A stretch of 64,000 nucleotides of DNA, taken from positions 1 through 64,000 of the forward strand of contig CALJVD010000117.1 of NCBI GenBank assembly GCA_937974825.1. Direction: 5' to 3'. The notes under the pieces are model-generated. The model was not told the DNA's origin. It was given only the letters and a program-made list of their open reading frames with translations, and made no database searches. Every line of letters begins with the position of its first letter. The stretch's first letter is position 1. The DNA comes from an uncultured Oceanospirillaceae bacterium (lineage in GTDB: Bacteria; Pseudomonadota; Gammaproteobacteria; Pseudomonadales; Oceanobacteraceae). Below, in pieces: positions 26,733-35,290 of this stretch. A program made the translations under genes and the position numbers.

Positions 26733-28025
26733 TTAATGGTTTGCCAACAAATCAACATGGTAGCTAACAGCTTCAGCGCCTGGGTCTACTATTTCTAAGG
26801 CAATATGAGTATGAGATTTAGGCATCATATCGGTTTGGCCAGCCAGTTCGCCTGATAAATATTGCTTTGGCGTAAAACTGCGGCTAGAAATAATACGTTC
26901 ATTGATGTCACGAAATACCAATAGCAAGTCTGGGAAGGGCTGAATGTGGTCTGCTTTATTGTATAAAAGCGTATCGACCATCAGTGCTCCTTTTAGCTTA
27001 GGGTGTGACTGTACTACTAAATGCTGAGTCGACATGCTGTGGATATTTTGTACTTTGGGGAGGGTGCAGCTTAGATATGAGCATACTTGGCTATAAAACG
27101 GTCGCCACTCAGGTGTTCTCGACCAGGTATCAAACTTGAAGTAAAACACTTGTACAGCGGCCACTATTAGCAAAAGAGTAATGCCACCCAACCATCCCCA
27201 GGCAATGTTACGCTTAGATGAGTTGGCTAGGCTTAACGGTTCAGCTTGTAATTTAGCGACGTTATCAACCGGGCGTTTAGGCTTAGTAGGAGAAATATCA
27301 GAGCGGAAAATAAGCTCATCTAAATCAATGGATTCTTCTTCGATATCATCATCAGTAAAGCCAGAGAAATCATCCTTTTCTCTTTTCGCTGTCAGCATGG
27401 TTTCTGCAATAGGTTCGAATGACTGACGATTGTCGTTAGGGTCATCCTCTAACAATGCCGAAGCCCAACCTTCATCGTCTCGATTTTCTTCAGAGTCAGG
27501 GTCTTCATTAAAATCATGGAAAAACGACACGGGTTGCGAGCTATCAAAAATAGACGTGTCTAGCTCAAGTTCGCTTTTCTTTTTCGGACGATAGCTTTCT
27601 TCTGGGGCAATAATATTGAAGTCAACGTTTGGGTCGTCTTCTACTAAGCCGGAATCCATATCGTCAAAGATTTGTAGGTCGTCATCGTCTTCTTCGGTAT
27701 CCATGTCATCGTGAATCAGGCCAAAGTCATCGTCCATATCATCGTGGATAACGAGGCTGTCATCAGAAGAAGGTGCTGAATTAGAAGGGGTAGCGTCTTT
27801 GCTGCTCACCGTGCTGGCAGTAGAGGTTGACTCTACCGGTTGACTATTAGTGTCCTGGCGGTGGGTTTGAGTGTTACTAATACCTTCATCTTGAAAGTAA
27901 TCCGCGGCCTTGAAAACTTGTAAGCAAGAGCCACAACGAACTTTTCCGTGCGCAGAAGAAAGCTGTTCTTCACGAACACGAAAACTGGTTTGACAATGTG
28001 GACAACGAGTAACCTTAACCGCCAT
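26733..28025 (-). CDS. MJ0042/DUF3426 zinc-ribbon membrane protein
   Basis: A 430-residue protein with an N-terminal zinc ribbon (C8, C11, C31, C34), a long very acidic Ser/Asp/Glu-rich region (about 50-260), one transmembrane helix (273-296) and a C-terminal periplasmic DUF3426 domain (about 300-428). Within the acidic region the block DDMD recurs (VIHDDMD, LIHDDMD, IFDDMD). Function is not known. Its position between prmA and dusB is conserved in pseudomonads. The topology suggests a cytoplasmic metal-binding head tethered to a periplasmic domain. Confidence 0.8.
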   Translation of the reverse strand: MAVKVTRCPHCQTSFRVREEQLSSAHGKVRCGSCLQVFKAADYFQDEGISNTQTHRQDTNSQPVESTSTASTVSSKDATPSNSAPSSDDSLVIHDDMDDDFGLIHDDMDTEEDDDDLQIFDDMDSGLVEDDPNVDFNIIAPEESYRPKKKSELELDTSIFDSSQPVSFFHDFNEDPDSEENRDDEGWASALLEDDPNDNRQSFEPIAETMLTAKREKDDFSGFTDDDIEEESIDLDELIFRSDISPTKPKRPVDNVAKLQAEPLSLANSSKRNIAWGWLGGITLLLIVAAVQVFYFKFDTWSRTPEWRPFYSQVCSYLSCTLPKVQNIHSMSTQHLVVQSHPKLKGALMVDTLLYNKADHIQPFPDLLLVFRDINERIISSRSFTPKQYLSGELAGQTDMMPKSHTHIALEIVDPGAEAVSYHVDLLANH

Positions 28026-28034
28026 GAGATATCC

Positions 28035-28913
28035 TTAAAGTTTAATACCAGACAAGAGAATCCAATCACCTTGTTGCTGGGGAGCATTCATCTTAAACCA
28101 TTGGCTATAGTGCGCTATTACTTCATCGGCTTGTTCTGCCAATAAACCGGATAAAGCCAGTTTACCGCCACTGCGTGTAAGAGCGGCAATTTGTTCACCA
28201 AGAGCGACTAATGGGCCTGCTAAAATATTTGCCACTGTAATATCGGCCTGTACAGCTGGCGTGTTGCTTGGTAAAAACACTTGGTAGGTGTCATCAGGAA
28301 TTTGGTTACGTTCGGCATTATTGCGTGTGGCTGTTAGAGCTTGTGGGTCAATATCTATGCCCACCATTTCTTTAGCACCCAATAGTAATGCGGCAATACC
28401 TAAAATACCGCTGCCGCAACCGTAATCGACCACCAATTCGTTACCTTCTACTTCTTTATCTAAATATTGTAAGCACAAAGCAGTGGTAGGGTGTGTACCT
28501 GTACCAAACGCTAAACCAGGATCAAGCATAAGATTGACCGCATTTTTATGCGGTGGTTCACGCCAACTTGGGCAAACCCATAAGCGATCGCCAAATGGCA
28601 TAGGGTGGTAGTCTTCCATCCAGGCGCGCACCCAGTCTTTATCTTCGACTATTTCGATTTTATGCGCAGGTAGGGCTTCGCCATAGAGTGCTTCTAATTG
28701 CTCTACAACCATTTGGCTGTTGAGTTTTGCATCGAACAAACCAACTACGTGTGTTTTATCCCAGATAGGCATAGTACCGAGTTCTGGTTCTAAAATCGGT
28801 TGGTCTGCAGCATCTTCCAAAGTAACGGCTAAAGAGCCTGCTTCTAATAGGATCTCTTCTAAGCGCTCAACTTGAGCGGCGTCTGCTTGAAAGCGAACTT
28901 GAAACCAAGCCAT
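28035..28913 (-). CDS. prmA: Ribosomal protein L11 methyltransferase
   Basis: PrmA trimethylates ribosomal protein L11 using S-adenosylmethionine. The N-terminal L11-recognition domain is residues 1-60 (MAWFQVRFQADAAQVERLE). The Rossmann methyltransferase has LDPGLAFGTGTHPTT (about 130-145), VVDYGCGSGILGIAALLLGA and VANILAGPL. The 292-residue length is typical. Its ATG overlaps the aroQ stop codon by one base. Confidence 0.95.
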   Translation of the reverse strand: MAWFQVRFQADAAQVERLEEILLEAGSLAVTLEDAADQPILEPELGTMPIWDKTHVVGLFDAKLNSQMVVEQLEALYGEALPAHKIEIVEDKDWVRAWMEDYHPMPFGDRLWVCPSWREPPHKNAVNLMLDPGLAFGTGTHPTTALCLQYLDKEVEGNELVVDYGCGSGILGIAALLLGAKEMVGIDIDPQALTATRNNAERNQIPDDTYQVFLPSNTPAVQADITVANILAGPLVALGEQIAALTRSGGKLALSGLLAEQADEVIAHYSQWFKMNAPQQQGDWILLSGIKL

Positions 28914-29359
28914 TACTTGTTGTCCTGTATTTGTTTGATTGCAGAGAGTAGAGCAAGCTCATAGCCATAGGTGCCTAGTCCTGCAATAACCCCTTGGGCA
29001 ATATCAGAAAAGTAAGACTGTTGGCGAAAACTTTCACGGCTGTGGACATTAGAAATATGCAACTCAATGAAAGGAATATCGACACCGGCCAATGCATCTC
29101 TTATAGCAACACTGGTATGAGTGAAGGCAGCGGGGTTAATAATAATATAGGCAGTACCATCTAATCGCGCAGCATGAATTCGATCAATGAGCTCATGCTC
29201 TGCATTACTTTGTAAACAATCTATAGTTAGGCTTGCTTGGCTAGCGATAGTCGTCAGCGTTGCTTCAATGTCGGCCAAGGTCGTATGACCATAGATGTGC
29301 GGCTCACGAGTACCTAATAAATTCAGATTAGGACCATTCAACAATAATATATCTGCCAT
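28913..29359 (-). CDS. aroQ: 3-dehydroquinate dehydratase, type II
   Basis: The third enzyme of the shikimate pathway, in its dodecameric type II form. The 148 residues show NGPNLNLLGTREPHIYG with the catalytic Tyr (residues 8-24), NPAAFTHTSVAIRDAL, and the catalytic His in ELHISNVHSRE. In many gammaproteobacteria aroQ is followed by accB and accC. Here prmA follows directly with a one-base overlap, so the acc genes must be elsewhere or absent from this site. Confidence 0.95.
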   Translation of the reverse strand: MADILLLNGPNLNLLGTREPHIYGHTTLADIEATLTTIASQASLTIDCLQSNAEHELIDRIHAARLDGTAYIIINPAAFTHTSVAIRDALAGVDIPFIELHISNVHSRESFRQQSYFSDIAQGVIAGLGTYGYELALLSAIKQIQDNK

Positions 29360-29512
29360 GACTAAAGCCTAGTAAGAAGAAAGTAAAATAAAAGAGGTAA
29401 AGTTTGCCTAAAAACAAGGTTTAACGCAACGAAGCACGCATTGTTAGCGTATTATTATTCTTTATAGGAACGAAGAGTGTATGGTTGGCAGTATATATTT
29501 GAATGGCCAATC

Positions 29513-29542
29513 TTGAAATCACTATCGTAACCCTCATATAAA
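29513..29542 (+). promoter_or_regulatory. Predicted promoter of fxsA
   Basis: TTGAAA (29513-29518) and TATAAA (29537-29542) are separated by 18 bases and lie 30 bases upstream of the proposed start codon. The predicted leader is about 22 bases long. Confidence 0.55.
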
Positions 29543-29571
29543 CCCTAGATGCACAAATTTTGGAGACCATC

Positions 29572-30048
29572 TTGCCACTTTTTATACTATTTATACTGTT
29601 GCCCATAATGGAGTTAGTCACCTTTATTAAAGTGGGTGGAAATATCGGCGTATTATGGACCTTATTTTGGATTTTCTTTACCGGTGTGGCAGGGATAACC
29701 ATTATTCGTTTGCAAGGGGTGGCAACGCTATTAAGTGTTCGAGAGCGCTTGAATGAGGGCGCAATTCCTGCAAAAGAATTGTTGAAGGGGTTTTTGTTAG
29801 CAATGGCCGGTGTGTTGCTGGTTATTCCCGGGTTTATTACCGATACCTTAGGTGTATTTTTATTAGTCCCATGGGTCAGCGCATTACTGGCAAATCATTT
29901 GCTAAAGCAAGGAGCATTTGTCTCGCCTCAGTGTCATCACTTTAAAACTGAAAAAGATGTGAGTGATGTTGTGATTGTTGAAAGGTATAGAGTTCACCAA
30001 CAACAGTCTGGAGAGACTATTGAAGGCGAATATAAGCGAGAAGATTAA
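29572..30048 (+). CDS. fxsA: FxsA-family membrane protein
   Basis: A small inner-membrane protein of the FxsA family, whose E. coli member affects exclusion of phage T7 by F-plasmid PifA. The N-terminus LPIMELVTFIKVGGNIGVLWTL and the central FLLAMAGVLLVIPGFITDTLG are the family hallmarks, with three to four membrane segments and a hydrophilic C-terminal tail. I start at the TTG at 29572 because GGAG lies five bases upstream; a TTG at 29560 is the alternative. The frequent neighbours groES/groEL are not present here. Confidence 0.85.
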   Translation: MPLFILFILLPIMELVTFIKVGGNIGVLWTLFWIFFTGVAGITIIRLQGVATLLSVRERLNEGAIPAKELLKGFLLAMAGVLLVIPGFITDTLGVFLLVPWVSALLANHLLKQGAFVSPQCHHFKTEKDVSDVVIVERYRVHQQQSGETIEGEYKRED

Positions 30049-30570
30049 CTAGAAGTCGTCGGTCGAAGCAAATAGGCCGACGCGTAAATTGTCAGCGGCA
30101 TAAATTTCACGACCGTCTACTTCCATAGTAGCGTCAGCGATGCCCATTACTAATCTTTGTTCAGCCACACGACGAATATGAATTTTATAGGTCACCTTCT
30201 TAGAATCAGGCAATACCTGACCACGGAATTTAACCTCACCACACCCAAGTGCACGTCCTTTACCACGGTTACCGCGCCAGCTTAAGAAAAAGCCAACCAA
30301 CTGCCACATAGCATCTAAGCCTAAACAGCCTGGCATTACAGGGTCGCCTTGGAAGTGGCACTCAAAAAACCATAAAGAAGGGTCGATATCTAACTCTGCT
30401 TCTATGTAGCCTTTTTCGTACTTACCACCATCATTAGTAATAAGAGTAATACGGTCCATCATTAGCATGTTAGGTAGAGGTAAGCGTCCGTCACCTTGAT
30501 TGGGTAATTCGCCACGACCACATGCTAGTAGCTCATCGCGTGTAAAACTGCTTTGTTGTTCTTGTGTCAT
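30049..30570 (-). CDS. fabA: 3-hydroxydecanoyl-ACP dehydratase/isomerase
   Basis: FabA dehydrates 3-hydroxydecanoyl-ACP and isomerises the product to the cis-3 form, the branch point of anaerobic-type unsaturated fatty acid synthesis. The hot-dog fold active site is clear: ECHFQGDPVMPGCLGLDAMWQ with His72 and Asp86. I start at 30570 (173 residues), matching the family length. An in-frame ATG at 30597 has a better Shine-Dalgarno (AGGA) and remains possible. No fabB follows. A 12-base near-palindrome lies upstream (30622-30633). Confidence 0.95.
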   Translation of the reverse strand: MTQEQQSSFTRDELLACGRGELPNQGDGRLPLPNMLMMDRITLITNDGGKYEKGYIEAELDIDPSLWFFECHFQGDPVMPGCLGLDAMWQLVGFFLSWRGNRGKGRALGCGEVKFRGQVLPDSKKVTYKIHIRRVAEQRLVMGIADATMEVDGREIYAADNLRVGLFASTDDF

Positions 30571-30621
30571 AGTTTCTTCTTTTAATGCAGAGTTCATAGT
30601 GCATCCTAAATTACTGTTTTG

Positions 30622-30633
30622 CTGTTCGTACAG
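30622..30633. promoter_or_regulatory. Near-palindrome upstream of fabA
   Basis: CTGTTCGTACAG is a 12-base sequence with dyad symmetry broken at one position pair, 25 bases upstream of the outer possible fabA start. Fatty-acid regulators of the FabR/DesT type bind palindromes near fabA. Assignment to such a regulator is speculative. Confidence 0.25.
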
Positions 30634-30687
30634 TGACAGAGAATGCGGGTTTTAGCGAATAATACTTATGTGAAAAAATAGAATAAA

Positions 30688-30715
30688 TAAAAAAAGTCCA
30701 CTCATTATAGTGGGC
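30688..30715 (-). terminator. Terminator of the KAS III-like gene
   Basis: On the minus strand, CCACT (30713-30709) pairs with AGTGG (30702-30698) across a 6-base loop, followed shortly by seven T (complement of 30689-30695). It separates the synthase gene from fabA. Confidence 0.65.
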
Positions 30716-30722
30716 TTTAGAA

Positions 30723-31847
30723 TTATACTTTTTCTACGATTAAGCTGCCGATCGAGTAGCCAGCACCAAAAGAGCAAATAATACCTTTTTCGCCGGTTTT
30801 AAAGTCATCTTGGTATTTATGGAAAGCGATAATAGAGCCCGAGGAGGCGACGTTAGCGAATTCATCTAGAACGACAGGAGCTTCGTCACCTTCTGGTAAG
30901 CGGCCAATAAGCTTTTTGACCGCAAAAAGGTTCATATTGATGTTCGCTTGGTGCAGCCACATGCGTTTTAGGTTTGATGCTTCTAAGTTGCACTCGGCTA
31001 GTTGTTCTTCAATAAAATTAGTTACCAGCGGTAAAAGTTCTTTAAATACTTTACGACCTTCTTGTTGGAAGTAAGGACGTTCGTAAGGTAAGTCATCGAA
31101 GCAATGGTCGGTATAGCTGCCTTCGCAACGAATATTGTTAGAGAACTGTGTGAACTGTTTGGTGTTTAAAATCTTAAATGCGTGCTCGCTAGTGCAAGTG
31201 TCGGCTTTTTCAATAATACAGGCCGTGGCACCATCACCAAAAATAAAATGGCTGTCGCGCGACTTAAGGTTAACCTGTGGTGTTGCAAATTCAGGGTTAA
31301 CAACTAGAGCACACTTAGCAATGCCAGACTTTACAGCGACGTAGGCATTGATTAGTCCGAAGGTCGCAGATGAGCAAGCGACGGTCATGTCATAGCCAAA
31401 GCCGTTAATACCAAGTTGCTGTTGCACTTCGATAGCCGTTGCAGGGTAAGAGCGTTGAACGTTCGCCGTAGCTAAGATAACTAGGTCAATGTCTTCAGCA
31501 GTTTTGTTTGCACGAGCCATCGCTTCTTTAGCCGCTTCAACACTCATGGTGACGGTTTCTAGAGTGTTGTCGTTATCCGCTGAGCAAGGCTCAAAGACAG
31601 GCTTCATGCGATCAATATCAAGCATGCCTTCTTTATACATGGCGTAACGAGATTTAATGCCAGATGCTTTTTCAATGAACTCGCTGCTGCTAACAGGTAA
31701 AGCGTCAATTTTACCTGCTTCAATGGCGGTAGCGTTTTCTTTGTTGAAGCGTTCAACATAAGCATTATAGGCGCCCACAAGTTCATCGTTAGTAACCGTG
31801 TGCGGTGGGACGAATAGGCCGGAGCCAGAAATTACGATATCAGACAT
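30723..31847 (-). CDS. Beta-ketoacyl-ACP synthase III-like protein (PA3286-type)
   Basis: A 374-residue thiolase-fold condensing enzyme. The catalytic triad of KAS III is visible: Cys158 (VACSSATFG), His299 (WLHQANIN) and Asn332 (ANVASSGS). The C-terminal GAGYSIGS is also typical. The longer N-terminal region (VGAYNAYVERFNKENATAIEAG) resembles Pseudomonas PA3286, a beta-ketodecanoyl-ACP synthase that condenses octanoyl-CoA with malonyl-ACP and so bypasses early elongation. That assignment rests on remembered sequence similarity. Its product would feed directly into the FabA branch, and fabA is the next gene downstream. Confidence 0.82.
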   Translation of the reverse strand: MSDIVISGSGLFVPPHTVTNDELVGAYNAYVERFNKENATAIEAGKIDALPVSSSEFIEKASGIKSRYAMYKEGMLDIDRMKPVFEPCSADNDNTLETVTMSVEAAKEAMARANKTAEDIDLVILATANVQRSYPATAIEVQQQLGINGFGYDMTVACSSATFGLINAYVAVKSGIAKCALVVNPEFATPQVNLKSRDSHFIFGDGATACIIEKADTCTSEHAFKILNTKQFTQFSNNIRCEGSYTDHCFDDLPYERPYFQQEGRKVFKELLPLVTNFIEEQLAECNLEASNLKRMWLHQANINMNLFAVKKLIGRLPEGDEAPVVLDEFANVASSGSIIAFHKYQDDFKTGEKGIICSFGAGYSIGSLIVEKV

Positions 31848-32084
31848 AAATAATAACTCTTACTTTTTTATCATTGTTACCACAAACGGTACTGCTTCAA
31901 AACTTTTCTTGGTTAATTCAGTAATGCCTTGAAAGCAATTATTACACCTTTTACCTTAAAATGCATAAGTGGTAGTCCAGTAATACGGCATGCAGTACAT
32001 GTGCTCTATATAAAGGGCGCTAGTAACGAATCAGTCTAAAGCAGAACGTTATTTGCGCCTATTAGGCTTTTGTCTGTTATCAAA

Positions 32085-32387
32085 TTAACGTTTTAAGTTT
32101 GATAAACCGGCTTTTGCTTGTGGGTTTCGACGCAACAATAAGGCCGTATTGCCTATTTGTTGGGCAAGTTCAGACCCAGTAAGTTCTATGATTTCAGCGA
32201 TAACTTGTTTTTTGACATCTCTATCGCCGACAGCAACTTTAATTTTAATTAGTTCGTGGTCGTCTAGGGCACGGTTAAGTTCGTCAATTACCCCTTCACT
32301 TAAGCCGTTGCCAGCAACGGTAACAATGGGATTGAGGTCGTGACCAATAGCGCGTAAGGCTTTCTTTTGGGTGTTCGATAGAGACAT
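32085..32387 (-). CDS. yhbY: YhbY-family RNA-binding protein (CRM domain)
   Basis: A 100-residue CRM-domain protein that associates with pre-50S ribosomal particles in E. coli. SLSNTQKKALRAIGHDLNPIVTVAGNGLSEGVIDEL and the C-terminal IGNTALLLRRNP are typical. The start at 32387 is chosen because the only upstream alternative is a TTG without a ribosome site and the family begins here. It is divergent from rlmE, the arrangement seen in E. coli. Confidence 0.92.
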   Translation of the reverse strand: MSLSNTQKKALRAIGHDLNPIVTVAGNGLSEGVIDELNRALDDHELIKIKVAVGDRDVKKQVIAEIIELTGSELAQQIGNTALLLRRNPQAKAGLSNLKR

Positions 32388-32557
32388 AAATATATAAAAC
32401 TCATTCAAAAGTATTGTGTGAACAAAGGCAGGGTTGAATGCAGTGTTCTGTTAAGAGCACCTGAAACATTCAGCGCACGCATCCGTTCAATGGTAGAATG
32501 CCCCTATTGTAAAAGAAAAAGCTTTAGTTAGCAGTAAACTTAATTAGAGATGGTGAT

Positions 32558-33181
32558 ATGGCTCGTTCAAAAACTAGTGCAGCATGGCTAAAAGAACATG
32601 TGGATGATGTTTGGGTGAAAAAAGCGCAACAAGATGGCTACCGTACGCGGGCGAGTTATAAGTTAATTGAACTTGATGAAAAAGATCAGCTCATAAAACA
32701 AGGAATGACCATCATCGATTTAGGCGCGGCGCCAGGTGGGTGGTCGCAGGTGGTGGGGCGAAAACTTAACGGTAACGGTGTCATCATTGCATCAGACATT
32801 CTACCGATGGATCCAATCGCTGACGTTGAGTTTATACAAGGTGACTTTACCGAACAGAGCGTATTCGATGATATTATGGCCGTGGTGAATAATCGCCCAG
32901 TTGACCTTGTAATCTCTGATATGGCCCCCAATATAAGTGGTATGGCTTCAATAGATCAGCCTAGCTCGATGTATTTAGTTGAGTTAGCGTTAGATATGGC
33001 ACAACAAGTGCTAAAGCCGAAAGGTAATTTTGTTGCCAAGGTTTTCCAGGGCGAAGGCTTTGATGAATATCAGCAAGCACTTAAGCAATCTTTCGATAAA
33101 GTAATAATCCGAAAGCCTAAGGCTTCAAGGCCGCGCTCAAAAGAAGTGTATATTGTTGCAAAGGGTTTCCGTAAACTATAA
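32558..33181 (+). CDS. rlmE: 23S rRNA 2'-O-ribose methyltransferase (U2552)
   Basis: RlmE (FtsJ/RrmJ) methylates the 2'-OH of U2552 in the A-loop of 23S rRNA, a late 50S assembly step. The 207-residue Rossmann protein has the SAM motif DLGAAPGGWSQ and the K-D-K-E catalytic residues K35, D121 (SDMAPN), K161 (AKVFQG) and the Glu in SKEVYIV. It precedes ftsH, as in E. coli. Confidence 0.95.
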   Translation: MARSKTSAAWLKEHVDDVWVKKAQQDGYRTRASYKLIELDEKDQLIKQGMTIIDLGAAPGGWSQVVGRKLNGNGVIIASDILPMDPIADVEFIQGDFTEQSVFDDIMAVVNNRPVDLVISDMAPNISGMASIDQPSSMYLVELALDMAQQVLKPKGNFVAKVFQGEGFDEYQQALKQSFDKVIIRKPKASRPRSKEVYIVAKGFRKL

Positions 33182-33249
33182 TAGCTTGTTAAGCTTGCTA
33201 ATAACGGTCGTGTGGCCGCAAGATAAAAGATGAAGAGGTATTGCCAAAT

Positions 33250-35175
33250 ATGGCTAAGAATTTCCTGTTATGGGCAGTGATTGCCGCCGTCTTAATGATG
33301 GTTTTTAACAATTTTCAACATGCAACACAAAGTAAAGAGCTGTCATATTCAGATTTTATCACTGCGGTTGAGACTAATCAGGTCGAAAAAGTAACCATTA
33401 CTGGCCAAACCATTGCCGGTACAGAGCGCGGTGGTAATCGCTTTGAAACAATCTTACCTGTCTATGACGACAAACTAATCGATACCTTATTAGCACACGA
33501 AGTGCAGGTTAAAGGTGAGAAGCCTGAGCAACAAAGCTTTCTAGCTCAGTTAATTATTGCCGCTTTACCAATCCTTATTATTATCGCTGTGTTTATGCTA
33601 TTTATGCGTCAAATGCAGGGTGGCGCTGGTGGGCGTGGTGGCCCGATGGCGTTTGGTAAGAGTAAAGCGAAGCTATTAAGTGAAGACCAAATTAAAACCA
33701 CTTTTGCCGATGTCGCTGGTTGTGATGAGGCAAAAGAAGACGTAAGAGAGTTGGTCGAGTTCTTGCGCGATCCAAGTAAGTATCAACGCCTAGGTGGTAA
33801 AATTCCACGCGGTGTATTAATGGCAGGTCAGCCTGGTACAGGTAAAACCTTGCTCGCTAAAGCTATTGCGGGTGAAGCCAAGGTTCCTTTCTTCTCTATT
33901 TCGGGTTCGGACTTCGTAGAAATGTTCGTGGGTGTAGGTGCTTCACGTGTCCGCGACATGTTCGAACAAGCTAAAAAACAAGCTCCGTGCATTATATTTA
34001 TTGACGAGATTGACGCGGTTGGTCGTTCTCGTGGTGTTGGTATGGGTGGCGGTAACGATGAGCGTGAGCAAACTCTAAACCAGTTACTGGTTGAAATGGA
34101 CGGTTTTGAAGTAAATGACGGTGTCATTGTTATTGCTGCAACCAACCGCCCAGACGTACTAGACCCAGCCTTACTGCGCCCTGGCCGTTTTGACCGTCAG
34201 GTGGTTGTCGGTTTGCCCGATATTCGTGGACGTGAGCAAATTCTTAAAGTGCACATGCGCAAAGTGCCGGTCGATAATGACGTTGATGCTTCTATTATTG
34301 CACGTGGTACTCCTGGTTTTTCTGGGGCGGACTTAGCTAACTTAGTAAACGAAGCGGCACTTTTTGCTGCACGCTCTGACCGTAGCCTAGTAACGATGGA
34401 AGAGTTTGAGCAAGCAAAAGATAAGATTCTGATGGGTGCTGAACGCAAAAGCATGGTTATGTCAGAGAAAGAGAAAGAAAACACGGCATACCACGAAGCA
34501 GGACACGCTATTGTTGGCTTGATTGTGCCTGAGCATGACCCTGTTTATAAAGTATCTATTATTCCTCGTGGACGTGCTTTAGGTGTCACAATGTTCTTGC
34601 CTGAAGAAGATCGATACTCAATCAGTAAGCGTGGCATTGAAAGTAGTATTTGCTCTTTATACGGTGGTCGTATTGCTGAAGAAATGACACTGGGTAAAGA
34701 TGGCGTCACCACAGGTGCTTCTAACGATATTGAGCGTGCTACTAAATTTGCACGTAACTACGTTACTAAGTGGGGGTTATCTGAAAAGCTAGGTCCACAA
34801 TTGTACGCAGAAGAAGAGCAAAACAGTTATTTAGGCGCCGCTGGTGGCGGACAGATGTCGCACTTATCGGATGAGACTGCACGCACTATTGATAGCGAAG
34901 TATATGAGCTACTAGACCGCTGTTATAAGCGTGCGTATCAAATACTAGAAGATAACCGCGATAAGCTAGAGTTAATGAAAGATGCATTGATGGAGTATGA
35001 AACCATCGATAGTGATCAAATTGACGATATTATGAAAGGCAATAGACCTCGTCCACCTAAGTCTTGGAGTGATAAAGACTCAGGTTCAGGCTCAACCGCG
35101 CCAGCGGAAGAAAGTCAGGATATGGCGAAAGAGCCCGAAGCTGATGCCGACGGTAAGCCAGTAGGCGATGCCTAA
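33250..35175 (+). CDS. ftsH: ATP-dependent zinc metalloprotease FtsH
   Basis: A membrane-anchored AAA+ protease that degrades misfolded membrane proteins and regulators such as LpxC and sigma-32. Two transmembrane helices (about 4-22 and 99-118) flank a periplasmic domain. Walker A is GQPGTGKT (193-200) and Walker B FIDEID. The zinc site is HEAGH (415-419). I start at the ATG at 33250 (641 residues), since family members begin MAKN; the upstream TTG has its ribosome site too close. It is followed by a UUCG-capped terminator. Confidence 0.97.
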   Translation: MAKNFLLWAVIAAVLMMVFNNFQHATQSKELSYSDFITAVETNQVEKVTITGQTIAGTERGGNRFETILPVYDDKLIDTLLAHEVQVKGEKPEQQSFLAQLIIAALPILIIIAVFMLFMRQMQGGAGGRGGPMAFGKSKAKLLSEDQIKTTFADVAGCDEAKEDVRELVEFLRDPSKYQRLGGKIPRGVLMAGQPGTGKTLLAKAIAGEAKVPFFSISGSDFVEMFVGVGASRVRDMFEQAKKQAPCIIFIDEIDAVGRSRGVGMGGGNDEREQTLNQLLVEMDGFEVNDGVIVIAATNRPDVLDPALLRPGRFDRQVVVGLPDIRGREQILKVHMRKVPVDNDVDASIIARGTPGFSGADLANLVNEAALFAARSDRSLVTMEEFEQAKDKILMGAERKSMVMSEKEKENTAYHEAGHAIVGLIVPEHDPVYKVSIIPRGRALGVTMFLPEEDRYSISKRGIESSICSLYGGRIAEEMTLGKDGVTTGASNDIERATKFARNYVTKWGLSEKLGPQLYAEEEQNSYLGAAGGGQMSHLSDETARTIDSEVYELLDRCYKRAYQILEDNRDKLELMKDALMEYETIDSDQIDDIMKGNRPRPPKSWSDKDSGSGSTAPAEESQDMAKEPEADADGKPVGDA

Positions 35176-35208
35176 TAAGAGTAGTTTTACTCAATGATAT
35201 AAGCTAAG

Positions 35209-35230
35209 AGGCGACTTCGGTCGCCTTTCG
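35209..35230 (+). terminator. Terminator after ftsH
   Basis: A perfect 7-bp stem (AGGCGAC / GTCGCCT) is capped by a TTCG tetraloop and followed by TTTCGTTG. It lies about 60 bases upstream of the folP start, so folP-glmM may be partly uncoupled from ftsH. Confidence 0.7.
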
Positions 35231-35290
35231 TTGTTTAGTGATAACTCGTTTATCAATAATTTCAATCAAACAGACACAGTTAAGCACCTA

